In this document: in pieces, positions 46,812-54,680 of the stretch
Position numbering within the stretch: the stretch's first letter is position 1
How the letters are laid out: every line of letters starts with the position of its first letter
NCBI RefSeq assembly: GCF_004745505.1
Contig: NZ_RKLX01000005.1
Span: 62,001-126,000 of the forward strand
DNA length: 64,000 nt
Source of the DNA: Levilactobacillus suantsaiihabitans
Lineage (GTDB): Bacteria; Bacillota; Bacilli; Lactobacillales; Lactobacillaceae
Direction: 5' to 3'
Translations under genes and position numbers: made by a program
Notes under the pieces: model-generated
The model's input: the letters and a program-made list of their open reading frames with translations, nothing else
Database searches by the model: none
What the model was told of the DNA's origin: nothing

Positions 46812-47243
46812 TTACTTCTTAATTCTGTGGTAATAAGCTTTGTGTGCGAAGGATTGGGTCTTCGATAGCTTTAACCGGTGATGGTTGAATGTCTTGAGAT
46901 AATAGTGCACATGCTTGCCGGAACGGGTAATGCTCTTAACTTCATAGAGGTGCGCACTCAGTTTGCGTGCTGGCACCCGCCACATCAGTAGAATTGGCAG
47001 CTTCTTCGTAACTTTCTTGTTCGCGTGGTATGTAAAGTATTCATCAGCCATGTAATTTTGGGCAATCCCCAGTTCATGCAAATGGTTGTTGACCTTTTTG
47101 GTGCGATAAGTCCCTCTAATCTGCTTGGGCATCTTCTTTTGCCACTTGACTGCGGCATTAGCCGTCACTGGTGCGTTCAGAAAGCCACTGCCCATCATGA
47201 CTAAGGTGATAGCAATCACAATTGCAAAAAACTTTTTCTTCAT
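46812..47243 (-). CDS. Small secreted protein, RGTY paralog 4
   Basis: A 143-residue protein with signal peptide (MKKKFFAIVIAITLVMMGSG, cleavage near ANA). The mature start VKWQKKMPKQIRGTYRTKKV is the divergent form of the RGTW motif of the proteins at 40.9-42.9 kb. Basic, His- and Tyr-rich. It follows a membrane protein gene by 13 bp, so the two are co-transcribed. Function unknown. Confidence 0.7.
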   Translation of the reverse strand: MKKKFFAIVIAITLVMMGSGFLNAPVTANAAVKWQKKMPKQIRGTYRTKKVNNHLHELGIAQNYMADEYFTYHANKKVTKKLPILLMWRVPARKLSAHLYEVKSITRSGKHVHYYLKTFNHHRLKLSKTQSFAHKAYYHRIKK

Positions 47244-47256
47244 AATTTAATTCCTC

Positions 47257-47820
47257 CTATAATGATTGATCTTGCGAATCTGAATCAGCAATAAACGTGC
47301 CATCCTCACGATAATTAAACGTATAGCCCTCTGGTCCCAGAATCATCAAGTACCGGACAACCCCCAGAATGACAAACCAAATGGCGAAGGCCCATAAAAA
47401 AGCGTGCCCCATAATTTTGAACATAATCTTCATGCCAGCCGCGTCACTCTTGATGGCATTTTTGGTTTCGCCAAAAGATTGTTCTCTCGTGTTCGCGTTA
47501 ATCATGCGGACCGCCCGGAACTGGGCCTTGCGGAAATCAGCAGCCTGCATTTCCGCAACGTTGTCGAAGATTCCCTTGGCCTGCCGCCCATGCTCCCACT
47601 CGCGGATGACCAAAAAACCGTTAGCCATGGGGTAAAAGATGGCCGCCTGAATGATAATCAGGTACCAGTAAAATGGCATTTGACCGCCCACAAACATTTC
47701 CTTGCCCAGGTAAGCAAAGGCCACGGCCCCAAATATTGAAATAGCGTACCGGGTCGCCCAGAAGCGGACATTTAAGCCAAAGTATAGCTGCTTAAAGATA
47801 TCCAGTATTTTTTGAATCAT
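47257..47820 (-). CDS. Four-helix membrane protein
   Basis: A 187-residue protein with predicted helices near residues 25-45 (YAISIFGAVAFAYLGKEMFV), 50-70 (FYWYLIIIQAAIFYPMANGF) and 135-160 (HAFLWAFAIWFVILGVVRYL), joined by a charged cytosolic loop. No family recognised. It precedes the secreted RGTY protein in a two-gene operon, which suggests the pair acts together at the envelope. Confidence 0.65.
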   Translation of the reverse strand: MIQKILDIFKQLYFGLNVRFWATRYAISIFGAVAFAYLGKEMFVGGQMPFYWYLIIIQAAIFYPMANGFLVIREWEHGRQAKGIFDNVAEMQAADFRKAQFRAVRMINANTREQSFGETKNAIKSDAAGMKIMFKIMGHAFLWAFAIWFVILGVVRYLMILGPEGYTFNYREDGTFIADSDSQDQSL

Positions 47821-47997
47821 TAAAAATCCTCCTTATCATTTTTCACTTACGTTAATATAAGTGATGCTAATCTAAAGTATACCGCAAACAATGATTATTT
47901 TCCTTATTATCTATAAAAAGACGTCTTTTAATCTCTGTCAAAGATAAGATTCCTCCATTATGGTTAGCTTTAAGACCACAATAGGAGATAGCCAACC

Positions 47998-48309
47998 ATG
48001 CAAAATGTTATTAGTAAACTGGTCCATCAGAAACGACAAGCTTTAGACTTAACCATTGAACAACTAGCTGAACGAGCCGGCGTTTCCGTCAGTTTAATCT
48101 CACGAATCGAACGTGGGGAGCTGGCCAATATCAGCGTCAACAAGCTGCAGGCGATTGCCACCGCTTTGCACCTCACCCTCGGCGACTTTTTTGCCGATGA
48201 CCCGTTGACCGGTGCGCACACTTTGGAGCTCATCGCCTATCTCAAATCCCTACCGGAGGCGCAACGCGAGGTCATCGCCGAAAGTATCTTGAAGATTCTC
48301 AAGCTATAG
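47998..48309 (+). CDS. XRE family regulator
   Basis: A 103-residue Cro/C1-type helix-turn-helix protein (LTIEQLAERAGVSVSLISRI, ISVNKLQAIATALHLTLGDF). A C-terminal helix (LELIAYLKSLPEAQREVIAE) may dimerise. An ATAGGAG ribosome site precedes it. It ends tail to tail with, and slightly overlaps, the small minus-strand gene at 48304. Probably regulates the divergent envelope operon or itself. Confidence 0.8.
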   Translation: MQNVISKLVHQKRQALDLTIEQLAERAGVSVSLISRIERGELANISVNKLQAIATALHLTLGDFFADDPLTGAHTLELIAYLKSLPEAQREVIAESILKILKL

Positions 48310-48531
48310 CCGATACTTCTGAACGATCAGCTCAGCGACTTCACTGAGTGTCCGGTCCTGCGCATAGGCCTGATACTCAGCCACCAAGTCAATCGTCTGG
48401 GTCGGCAACTGAATCTCAAAGATCCGAAATCGGTGATAATCCAGCCGGTGGTCCGTCCCCCGGTCAATCAGAAACTTCAGATCCTGCAAGCGTTGCAGGC
48501 GGCTCAACAATGGATTATCCAACTCTTCCAT
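48304..48531 (-). CDS. Small hypothetical protein
   Basis: A 75-residue soluble protein; start 48531 (MEELDNPLLSRLQRLQDLKF) after GGGAG. The C-terminal LPTQTIDLVAEYQAYAQDRT and LSEVAELIVQKYRL are helical. The six-base overlap with the end of the XRE gene on the other strand is unusual but harmless. No family recognised. Confidence 0.5.
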   Translation of the reverse strand: MEELDNPLLSRLQRLQDLKFLIDRGTDHRLDYHRFRIFEIQLPTQTIDLVAEYQAYAQDRTLSEVAELIVQKYRL

Positions 48532-48549
48532 GTGCTCATCACTCCCAAA

Positions 48550-48592
48550 AAAATAAGCTAGCCTCAACCAAATTGGTTAAAGCTAGCTTACC
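48550..48592 (-). terminator. Hairpin with T tail after the AbiE remnant
   Basis: TAAGCTAGC and GCTAGCTTA form the outer stem and AACC/GGTT the inner one. On the minus strand seven T residues follow. It ends the transcript of the antitoxin gene and its stub. Confidence 0.7.
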
Positions 48593-48651
48593 GCCGTTTT
48601 TAAATTAAAAAAAGACTTGTATTCAGGATGAAATTAATTTTGGATATCTAA

Positions 48652-48750
48652 TTAATGGTGCTTATAAATTAATTTTAACATGCCTGTCAAGTCCCTCTCA
48701 ATTTGGAAAAAATCCTTAAACTGTTGCCCGTTTGAAAAACCGAGTTTCAT
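48652..48750 (-). pseudogene. 32-codon stub coupled to the antitoxin gene
   Basis: An ATG overlapping the antitoxin stop (ATGA) with GGAGG 7 bases upstream starts MKLGFSNGQQFKDFFQIERD and ends after LTGMLKLIYKHH. AbiE operons encode the toxin AbiEii right here, usually about 300 residues. The stub therefore most likely is the truncated start of the toxin gene or its replacement. A genuine small peptide cannot be excluded. Confidence 0.5.
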
Positions 48751-49334
48751 AGTAGTACCTCCATGTAGTTGTTGATTTTTTCTCTAACTTTGAACAAATC
48801 TGCATAGCGTACCAATCGACCAATGTCTTTTTGTTTTAGCTGCGAATAGCTAATCATCGCTTGACGAATAGTTTCTGAATCTGATGAATCACGCGTTCGC
48901 AATATATCACAAAGTGTTCGTTCGACGTTATAGACCCGGACTTTGTGTTGACCTGGCGAAAGCACTTCCTCAATTCCTAGCTCGTGCCATTCTGACTTTT
49001 GATGATACACTCGAACTGGAAACTCACCGATTGCGCTGGGGTAGTAGCCGCGTGGAAAATTCATTTGATAGCGATCCGGCGTCCGATCGATCATGCGATG
49101 CAAAAACAACGCAGTGTCTTTGTAATAAACACCTTTACTAAACCGATATTGAAGGATATACATGTCGTCCTCAAATATCGCTGGGTCAATATACACGCCG
49201 CGCCCTACTCGCTCCAACTTACCACGGTTTGCAAGATCAATGAGCAGATGCGGATTAACCCCAAGCCTTTTAGCGTCTGCGGTCGTCACCTGACCATTAT
49301 TTTGTTTCATAAATGCTTCGATTAAATCTGACAT
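48747..49334 (-). CDS. abiEi: AbiEi-type antitoxin / autorepressor
   Basis: A 195-residue protein, start 49334 (MSDLIEAFMKQNNGQVTTAD) after GAGG. The N-terminal winged helix (VTTADAKRLGVNPHLLIDLA, GKLERVGRGVYIDP) and the middle part (KDTALFLHRMIDRTPDRYQM, VYNVERTLCDILRTRD) follow the AbiEi/COG5340 antitoxin family of type IV toxin-antitoxin systems. Such proteins repress their own operon by binding inverted repeats, and a perfect 18-bp inverted repeat sits on this promoter. The toxin gene is missing or reduced to a stub. Confidence 0.8.
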   Translation of the reverse strand: MSDLIEAFMKQNNGQVTTADAKRLGVNPHLLIDLANRGKLERVGRGVYIDPAIFEDDMYILQYRFSKGVYYKDTALFLHRMIDRTPDRYQMNFPRGYYPSAIGEFPVRVYHQKSEWHELGIEEVLSPGQHKVRVYNVERTLCDILRTRDSSDSETIRQAMISYSQLKQKDIGRLVRYADLFKVREKINNYMEVLL

Positions 49335-49344
49335 TAAGATCGCC

Positions 49345-49391
49345 TCACGTTTCAAACGTCATTATACCACATGATGACGTTTGAAACGTGA
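49345..49391 (-). promoter_or_regulatory. abiE promoter with perfect 18-bp inverted-repeat operator
   Basis: Arms TCACGTTTCAAACGTCAT (49345-49362) and the exact complement (49374-49391) flank an 11-bp centre. That centre contains a minus-strand TATAAT. This fits autoregulation by AbiEi. Confidence 0.75.
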
Positions 49392-49406
49392 AAATACAAA
49401 TACGGA

Positions 49407-49458
49407 TAAAAGGACAGCTACTAGCCGTAAAAATTCGCTAGTCACTGTCCTTTTTTGC
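49407..49458. terminator. Terminator-like hairpin
   Basis: AAAAGGACAGCTACTAGC faces GCTAGTCACTGTCCTTTT with A/T runs. It isolates the abiE promoter region from the zinc lipoprotein gene. Confidence 0.65.
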
Positions 49459-49525
49459 GACTAAGGTCAGGATGGCTTTTCGAGCAGATGCGATTGGGAC
49501 CGACCATTTTCATTAAAAATTATCC

Positions 49526-49578
49526 TTGCCAAATGAAAATAACTTCTGTAATATCTAAACAGTAATCATTACTATTTA
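49526..49578 (+). promoter_or_regulatory. Promoter with Zur-like operator
   Basis: TTGCCA (49526-49531) and TAATAT (49549-49554) are spaced by 17 bp. A 23-bp near-perfect palindrome (49556-49578) follows directly, with core AGTAATCATTACT. It resembles the Gram-positive Zur box, so zinc-loaded Zur would block the start site. Confidence 0.65.
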
Positions 49579-49599
49579 GATATTAGAGGAGAATTGATG

Positions 49600-50511
49600 A
49601 TGTCCCATTTTAAACGATTTCTGTTAACCCCCTTGGCCCTGGGCTTGTTATTACTAGGAGCCACGGCCTGTAGCCCTACCAAGTCGCAGCCAACAACCAG
49701 CAAAACTAAACCGATTCACGTGGTGGCCAGTCTGGATTTCTATGGCGAAGTCGCCCGCACCGTTCTCGGTGACCACGGGACTGTGACCACCATTATCAAG
49801 AGTTCGGACATTGACCCCCACGATTTTGAACCCACCCCCAAAGATGCCACCGCAGTCGCTCGCGCCAACGTGGTTCTCGGCAACGGTCTGGGGTATGATG
49901 CGTGGCTTTCCAAGCTCGTCAAGAGTCATCACCATCAGGCACAGCTGATTCGCGTGGGTGAAGACGTCATGGATAAAAAGCTAGGGGCCAACGAACACAT
50001 TTGGTATGACCCCGAAACGATGGCGCGGACGGCGACTTATCTGGCGCGGCAATTTGGTAAACGTGCGCCCCGCTATCGGGCAATCTATCAACGCAACGCC
50101 GCGGCCTATATCCGCCGCCTCGCACCGCTGCAGGCGCAAATCAAATCCTTAAAGCAACACAGTCACCAACAACGCGTGGACGTCAGCGAACCCGTCTTCG
50201 ACTACGCCCTCACGGCACTCGGTTACCGGCGCAACAATCAGCAGTTCGCCCTGGCCATTGAGAACGGCACCGATCCCGCCCCCGCAGCTATTAAGCGCCT
50301 GCAGGCGGATCTTCGCCACCACCGTATCGCCTTTCTCGTCAACAATCAGCAGGCCAGCAATAAGACCGTTAAGGCAATGGTCCAGCTCGCCAAGCAGGAA
50401 CAAGTCCCCGTTCTAAACGTGACTGAGACCCTACCACAAGAAAAAACTTACCTGACCTGGATGCAGGGACAGTACCGCCAGCTGGCTGCTATTCAACGAC
50501 AAGCTAAATAA
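49600..50511 (+). CDS. Zinc ABC transporter substrate-binding lipoprotein
   Basis: A 303-residue cluster A-I metal-binding protein of the AdcA/ZnuA kind. The signal peptide ends in a lipobox (LLLLGATACSPT). Metal ligands are expected at His in SSDIDPHDFEPTPKDATAVA, in NEHIWYDPETMARTATYLA and in the C-terminal domain (Glu/Asp in LAIENGTDPAPAAI). ATG 49600 has better spacing to GGAG than ATG 49597 or TTG 49594. No permease or ATPase genes adjoin, so it must share a transporter encoded elsewhere. Confidence 0.88.
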   Translation: MSHFKRFLLTPLALGLLLLGATACSPTKSQPTTSKTKPIHVVASLDFYGEVARTVLGDHGTVTTIIKSSDIDPHDFEPTPKDATAVARANVVLGNGLGYDAWLSKLVKSHHHQAQLIRVGEDVMDKKLGANEHIWYDPETMARTATYLARQFGKRAPRYRAIYQRNAAAYIRRLAPLQAQIKSLKQHSHQQRVDVSEPVFDYALTALGYRRNNQQFALAIENGTDPAPAAIKRLQADLRHHRIAFLVNNQQASNKTVKAMVQLAKQEQVPVLNVTETLPQEKTYLTWMQGQYRQLAAIQRQAK

Positions 50512-50539
50512 CTCATCTGAGTAACCAGTAAACTGCTCG

Positions 50540-50593
50540 AAAAAAGACACTACCCAACCGCCGATAATTGACGGCGTGGGTAGTGTCTTTGAA
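50540..50593. terminator. Strong terminator of the zinc lipoprotein gene
   Basis: AAAAGACACTACCCA pairs with TGGGTAGTGTCTTT, with an inner CCGCCG/CGGCG stem. Confidence 0.85.
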
Positions 50594-50612
50594 TTGGAGA
50601 CGTTTCTATATC

Positions 50613-50899
50613 TTAAACGAATTCAACTTTGAGCTTTTTCCCCAGCGCAAAGGCAATCTTACTCATGGTGTCAAAACTAGTATTTTGGCCCTGCTCGATC
50701 CGTGCAATCGTTGACCGCGGCACATCTGCCCGCTCTGCTAGTTTCCGCTGGGTCAAACCAGCGCGTTCATCACCTCAACCGCACGCTCAAGTTTGGCAGA
50801 TCCGGCATCAAAGCCTGCCTTGAATTCAGGGTCTTTAAGTTGTTCAGCAAGATAATCATCAAAAAGAATGTTCTTTGCTATGTTATTTACTCCAATCAT
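50613..50899 (-). pseudogene. Frameshifted XRE-type antitoxin
   Basis: The minus-strand frame opens MIGVNNIAKNILFDDYLAEQ and continues to LERAVEVMNALV before a stop. The conserved helix-turn-helix continues in another frame from the same spot: ERAGLTQRKLAERADVPRST then IARIEQGQNTSFDTMSKIAF and a stop at 50613. A single-base change near 50767 explains this. The pattern is that of HigA-like antitoxins; no toxin gene is adjacent. Confidence 0.7.
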
Positions 50900-51148
50900 A
50901 ATTAAGGAGCTTATTCTTTACCCACATAACCACTAATGAAAACCAACTTATCAAAACCATTCCTTCCACTTCATCCCGACACCACTGATTCGCCATATGA
51001 CGCGTTTCTTATGAACGCCGCCGATGTTTGTCTCGTCCTATTAGAAAAAATCAGTCTTGCAGATCATTGGTTCTCCCACATAAAAATTGCAACGTGAGGA
51101 AAAAATACCGCCATAGTATATCATTACATTTCTAATGCCAGCTTAAGT
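50900..51148. other. Unassigned stretch between antitoxin remnant and RT gene
   Basis: About 250 AT-rich bases without a supported gene. A toxin gene would be expected here upstream of the antitoxin, but no open frame remains. It also is the 3' flank of the reverse transcriptase gene and could hold part of its transcript. Confidence 0.4.
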
Positions 51149-52708
51149 TCACAGGTTATAATCATTGAAGACATCGAACACCTCAGTGGAGATTTCCGGT
51201 TTAAGCTCCTGGAGCTTAACTTCATCAATAATTGATGGCAACGTTATTTTGGCTCTTACAAACGATGAATCCCAGATTGTATTATTAGTGTTCTTTACAG
51301 CATCACATAATTTCCCAGAAAACGTTAATTCTGAGCCCGACAGCATTGATAGCCGTTGCAACCACACATCCAAATATTCTAAATTGGGAGTATTCTCTAG
51401 CTTCGTTGTGATCTTAGATACTATCTTGGCGGATTCGCTAGATTTCTGTTGTCCTTTTAGGAGTATCTTGCTAAGCACGCCAACTCCCGGCGCAATAGCC
51501 TTCGGATTCTTGCTCACAATGTCTGCTACAATACTTATCAACGGCTCAATGGATTCCTCAATTAAACTTTGTTGATCTAACCTTTTAGCAAACGATGTTA
51601 AGGCCTTACTGATACTTCCAGAATTTGGAAATTTTTTTGACAACCAAAGAATTTCTAGCAGATGTTTTTGTAATGTTAACTGATAATTAACTCTACGATG
51701 TTTTCCATCCCAAACTTTAGGCATTATAATTGGCACTCTCGAATTCCAATAGACCTTATCCGGTTTAATAGCCGATTCAATAATATCAGAGACAAGTCCT
51801 GTTTTCTTAGTATTAAAATGCATATTCAGGTCAGCAAGTACATCGGCAAGTCCCTTTACAATTTTCTCAGCAATTTCCTTACTATTTGAAAAAATTCTAT
51901 AATCATCGCGATATCTAACTACTTGCCAATCTACGTTATTCAAATCCTTCAATTTTTCAGAAAGAAGTAAGTCGGAATATCCAAGAACAATCTCAGCAAT
52001 GAAGTTAAAAAGTTCTCCACCTTGTGGAATACCATTTGTTTGATTACATTGAAGTCTTTCCACTGTCCAATCTAGCTTATGCGCAAAAGACTTGTCATTG
52101 CGTTTTCCTGCCGCCTGCTTTGCAGCATCCTTTCCCCGGACAGCCCAGTCAATCGTATGTGTGTAAATTGAACCATAACAGTTAGTAATATCCGTTCTAA
52201 TACAGTACGCATACTCTAGTGAGTTTACGATTGAGGTCTGTTCTAACTCTTCCCACCAATTTAAAATAGTCTCTGCGGTATCACCCATTTTCCCAGTTGA
52301 CTTAACGGGCAGACTAATACACCTAATTTTCGGATTAGACTCGAATAAACCAAATCTATCAAGTAATTCATTCCAATTTTTATCCTCTGTTATTTTTTCT
52401 ACAAGGTCAGCATATAAAAGCGGATGTACAATTTTAACTTCTCGCCAATCATATCCTGCATCCTTGTTCAAAATAATAGAGTAATTAGCTTTTTCGGCAG
52501 TCTTAAGAATATTACCATTAATCATCGAGTTGAGCTTTCCGCCTGAGACTTTTGAAAAGGCAAAATCAAGCACAGGCTGAAAGTCAAAGTATTCCGGCAA
52601 TACCATACTTGCATAGCTACTTGATTTAAGGAAAAAGGCACGCGCTTCCGCGGCCGTCATTTCAAGTACACTTTTTCTTTCAGAGGACATCCCAATCATC
52701 ACCGCCAT
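51149..52708 (-). CDS. Stand-alone reverse transcriptase, Abi/UG defence type
   Basis: About 519 residues (ATG 52708, 52699 or 52690 possible). The catalytic motif is VVRYRDDYRIFSN (YxDD as YRDD). The palm motif is IRTDITNCYGSIYTHTIDWA followed by GKDAAKQ, and the primer-grip-side motif is NGIPQGGELFNFIAEIVLGY. The last 200 residues are helical and without a known enzyme domain. The YTH-x-I-x-W-A-x2-G-K signature is typical of abortive-infection and unknown-group RTs, not of group II introns or retrons. Codon use is AT-rich compared with core genes, suggesting transfer. Likely anti-phage; the subclass is not assigned. Confidence 0.8.
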   Translation of the reverse strand: MAVMIGMSSERKSVLEMTAAEARAFFLKSSSYASMVLPEYFDFQPVLDFAFSKVSGGKLNSMINGNILKTAEKANYSIILNKDAGYDWREVKIVHPLLYADLVEKITEDKNWNELLDRFGLFESNPKIRCISLPVKSTGKMGDTAETILNWWEELEQTSIVNSLEYAYCIRTDITNCYGSIYTHTIDWAVRGKDAAKQAAGKRNDKSFAHKLDWTVERLQCNQTNGIPQGGELFNFIAEIVLGYSDLLLSEKLKDLNNVDWQVVRYRDDYRIFSNSKEIAEKIVKGLADVLADLNMHFNTKKTGLVSDIIESAIKPDKVYWNSRVPIIMPKVWDGKHRRVNYQLTLQKHLLEILWLSKKFPNSGSISKALTSFAKRLDQQSLIEESIEPLISIVADIVSKNPKAIAPGVGVLSKILLKGQQKSSESAKIVSKITTKLENTPNLEYLDVWLQRLSMLSGSELTFSGKLCDAVKNTNNTIWDSSFVRAKITLPSIIDEVKLQELKPEISTEVFDVFNDYNL

Positions 52709-52754
52709 CAATCAGTTTAACTAATTTTACCACGAATTATAGACTTATAATTTA

Positions 52755-52806
52755 CGAAAAATCCCCGCCAACTCAGCCTTCATTCGGCCTAAACTTGGCG
52801 GGGATC
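52755..52806 (-). terminator. Terminator of guaA
   Basis: On the minus strand ATCCCCGCCAA pairs with TTGGCGGGGAT and is followed by TTTTT, about 100 bases after the guaA fragment stop. It also isolates the RT gene from upstream reading. Confidence 0.85.
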
Positions 52807-52903
52807 CTGGTGGGAAATGTAACAATTCCCCGCCAATCGTATCCTTTGTACTTCCCGAAAACGCCGCTAAATCAACACTCCGGGTTCAATTAACATATAA
52901 CTT

Positions 52904-53217
52904 CTACTCCCACTCAATAGTCGAAGGCGGCTTACTCGTCACATCATAGAGGATGCGGTTTACGTGATCCACTTCGTTAACGATCCGGACGGAAATCTCC
53001 TGTAAGACGTCCCACGGAATGCGGGCGAAGTCGGCGGTCATACCGTCGATGGAGGTTACGGCGCGGATACACACGGCGTAGTCGTAGGTCCGGCCATCCC
53101 CCATGACGCCGACACTCTTGATGTTTGGTAAGACCGTGAAGTATTGCCAAGTATCGCGGTCGAGGCCGGCCTTTTTGATTTCTTCGCGCAGGATCAAGTC
53201 ACTATCAACGATTTCAC
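52904..53217 (-). pseudogene. guaA: Orphan C-terminal fragment of GMP synthase
   Basis: About 100 residues matching the extreme C-terminus of Gua[61 protein letters not shown] and the terminal STIEWE. Homology starts around EIVDSDL at about 53214, right behind the TetR stop. The ATPase and amidotransferase parts are absent from the window. The guaA 3' end is a well-known integration site, so this is probably a leftover of element insertion. Confidence 0.85.
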
Positions 53218-53225
53218 GATGGCAG

Positions 53226-53837
53226 TTACTGCCCTTTGATGCCTAGCACATCATACGGCGAAAGATACAAGGTTCGCATGATTACTTTTGAAAGTTCACT
53301 TTGCGACAATGAATCCTCATTGGACAGCCAGGTAAGAATGACTGACATGATGGCATTAGTGACGATACACAACGCATATTTTTGCGGCAAGTCATTTCTA
53401 AATTTTGCAGTCCCTTTAACGCGCTTTAGTTCGCTTAAAATTGATTTCTGAAGCAAGGCTGTAATTGCGTTTGCGAAAGCCGGATCACCATTGGGGCCAA
53501 AAAGAAAACTAAGCATTGCTTTGTTTTCAGCCGCAAAAGCAACAATATCTTCTATCACAGGGTACGGTTGACCGGCACTCAAATCTTGATAGTTCATCGT
53601 CCCGTCAATGCCAGTATCTAACATCAACTGAAACTTGGAAGAAAGACTATTTTCAACAGTTGTTACCAAATCATCCTTATCCAGGTAGTGCAAATAGAAG
53701 GTTCCGCGACTAATACCACTAAGACGGGTTAAATCACTCACCGTAATTTGGTTTAGTGATTTCGTTTTCCCCGCGGTAACCAATGCATTCAAGATAGCTG
53801 CATCAGTCTGCGCAATTTGTTCTTGATGGGTTGGCAT
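53226..53837 (-). CDS. TetR family regulator
   Basis: A 203-residue protein. The N-terminal helix-turn-helix is [20 protein letters not shown] followed by [16 protein letters not shown]. The C-terminal ligand domain is of the TetR_C type seen beside MacB/FtsX-like exporters. It is divergent from the ABC operon and probably represses it. Its stop codon abuts the guaA fragment within about 10 bases, marking a sharp junction. Confidence 0.85.
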   Translation of the reverse strand: MPTHQEQIAQTDAAILNALVTAGKTKSLNQITVSDLTRLSGISRGTFYLHYLDKDDLVTTVENSLSSKFQLMLDTGIDGTMNYQDLSAGQPYPVIEDIVAFAAENKAMLSFLFGPNGDPAFANAITALLQKSILSELKRVKGTAKFRNDLPQKYALCIVTNAIMSVILTWLSNEDSLSQSELSKVIMRTLYLSPYDVLGIKGQ

Positions 53838-53898
53838 GACAACCTCCTTTATTTAATTGACACTTTTCAAATAAATGGGCATAGAATTCAGCAATCTA

Positions 53899-53931
53899 TG
53901 TGTTTTAATAATCGTGTAGTTTGATTAACAC
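53899..53931. promoter_or_regulatory. Candidate TetR operator in the divergent promoter
   Basis: GTGTTTTAAT and GATTAACAC form an imperfect palindrome between the two divergent genes, the usual place for a TetR-type operator. Confidence 0.45.
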
Positions 53932-53965
53932 GTTGTCCATTATAATCGACTGGAGGAAAAAATCA

Positions 53966-54670
53966 ATGACATCTTTCATCTCAGTACAAAATGAAACCAA
54001 AACCTATGGTAGTGGCGATCACGCTGTTACCGCAAACAAAAATATCAGCTTTGAAATTGCCCCTGGTGAGCTAACGATCATTCTCGGTGCGTCTGGCGCC
54101 GGCAAGTCAACGTTACTCAACGTACTAGGCGGCATGGATCATCTGACCAGTGGCACGGTTAATGTGAATGGCGTTGAGCTTAGCGAACTCGATTCACGTG
54201 GCTTAACGACTTATCGCCGCAAACAGGTCGGCTTTGTCTTCCAGTTCTACAACCTGGTGCAAAACTTAACGACGATTGAAAATGTTGAATTAGCAGCCGA
54301 AATTGCAGATCAAGCCATGCCAGCCGAAGAAGCCTTGGCTGCTGTCGGCCTAGAGAAGCGTATCCAAAACTTCCCTGCCCAACTTTCAGGCGGTGAACAA
54401 CAACGCGTCGCGATTGCCCGCGCGATTGCGAAGAATCCTGATCTATTATTGGCTGATGAACCAACTGGTGCGCTGGATTATCACACGGGCAAAAAGATTT
54501 TGCAATTATTTCAAGATTTCACGCGTAAGTCCGATAAGAATGTGATTATTGTTACCCATAATTCAATGATTCGGCCAATGGCTGATCATGTCATCGAAAT
54601 AGCTGACGGTCAAGTAAAAGCAGATACCCGCAACGAGAATCCAACTCCGGTTGCCGAACTAGAATGGTAG
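53966..54670 (+). CDS. ABC transporter ATPase, MacB/LolD-like
   Basis: A 234-residue ATPase, start 53966 after GGAGG. Walker A is [14 protein letters not shown]-loop [14 protein letters not shown], signature [14 protein letters not shown] and Walker [14 protein letters not shown]. It belongs to the exporter group that partners FtsX-type permeases. It is followed 10 bp later by that permease gene. The cargo may be a peptide antibiotic or cell-envelope compound. Confidence 0.92.
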   Translation: MTSFISVQNETKTYGSGDHAVTANKNISFEIAPGELTIILGASGAGKSTLLNVLGGMDHLTSGTVNVNGVELSELDSRGLTTYRRKQVGFVFQFYNLVQNLTTIENVELAAEIADQAMPAEEALAAVGLEKRIQNFPAQLSGGEQQRVAIARAIAKNPDLLLADEPTGALDYHTGKKILQLFQDFTRKSDKNVIIVTHNSMIRPMADHVIEIADGQVKADTRNENPTPVAELEW

Positions 54671-54680
54671 GTGATGACTG

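Noticed and set aside
50629-50823. 64-codon plus-strand ORF
   Set aside because: Antisense of the frameshifted antitoxin, which has a recognisable helix-turn-helix.
51149-52903. Retron
   Set aside because: The RT lacks retron hallmarks I would expect and no msr-msd-like inverted repeat pair was seen immediately upstream; the strong hairpin there is the guaA terminator.
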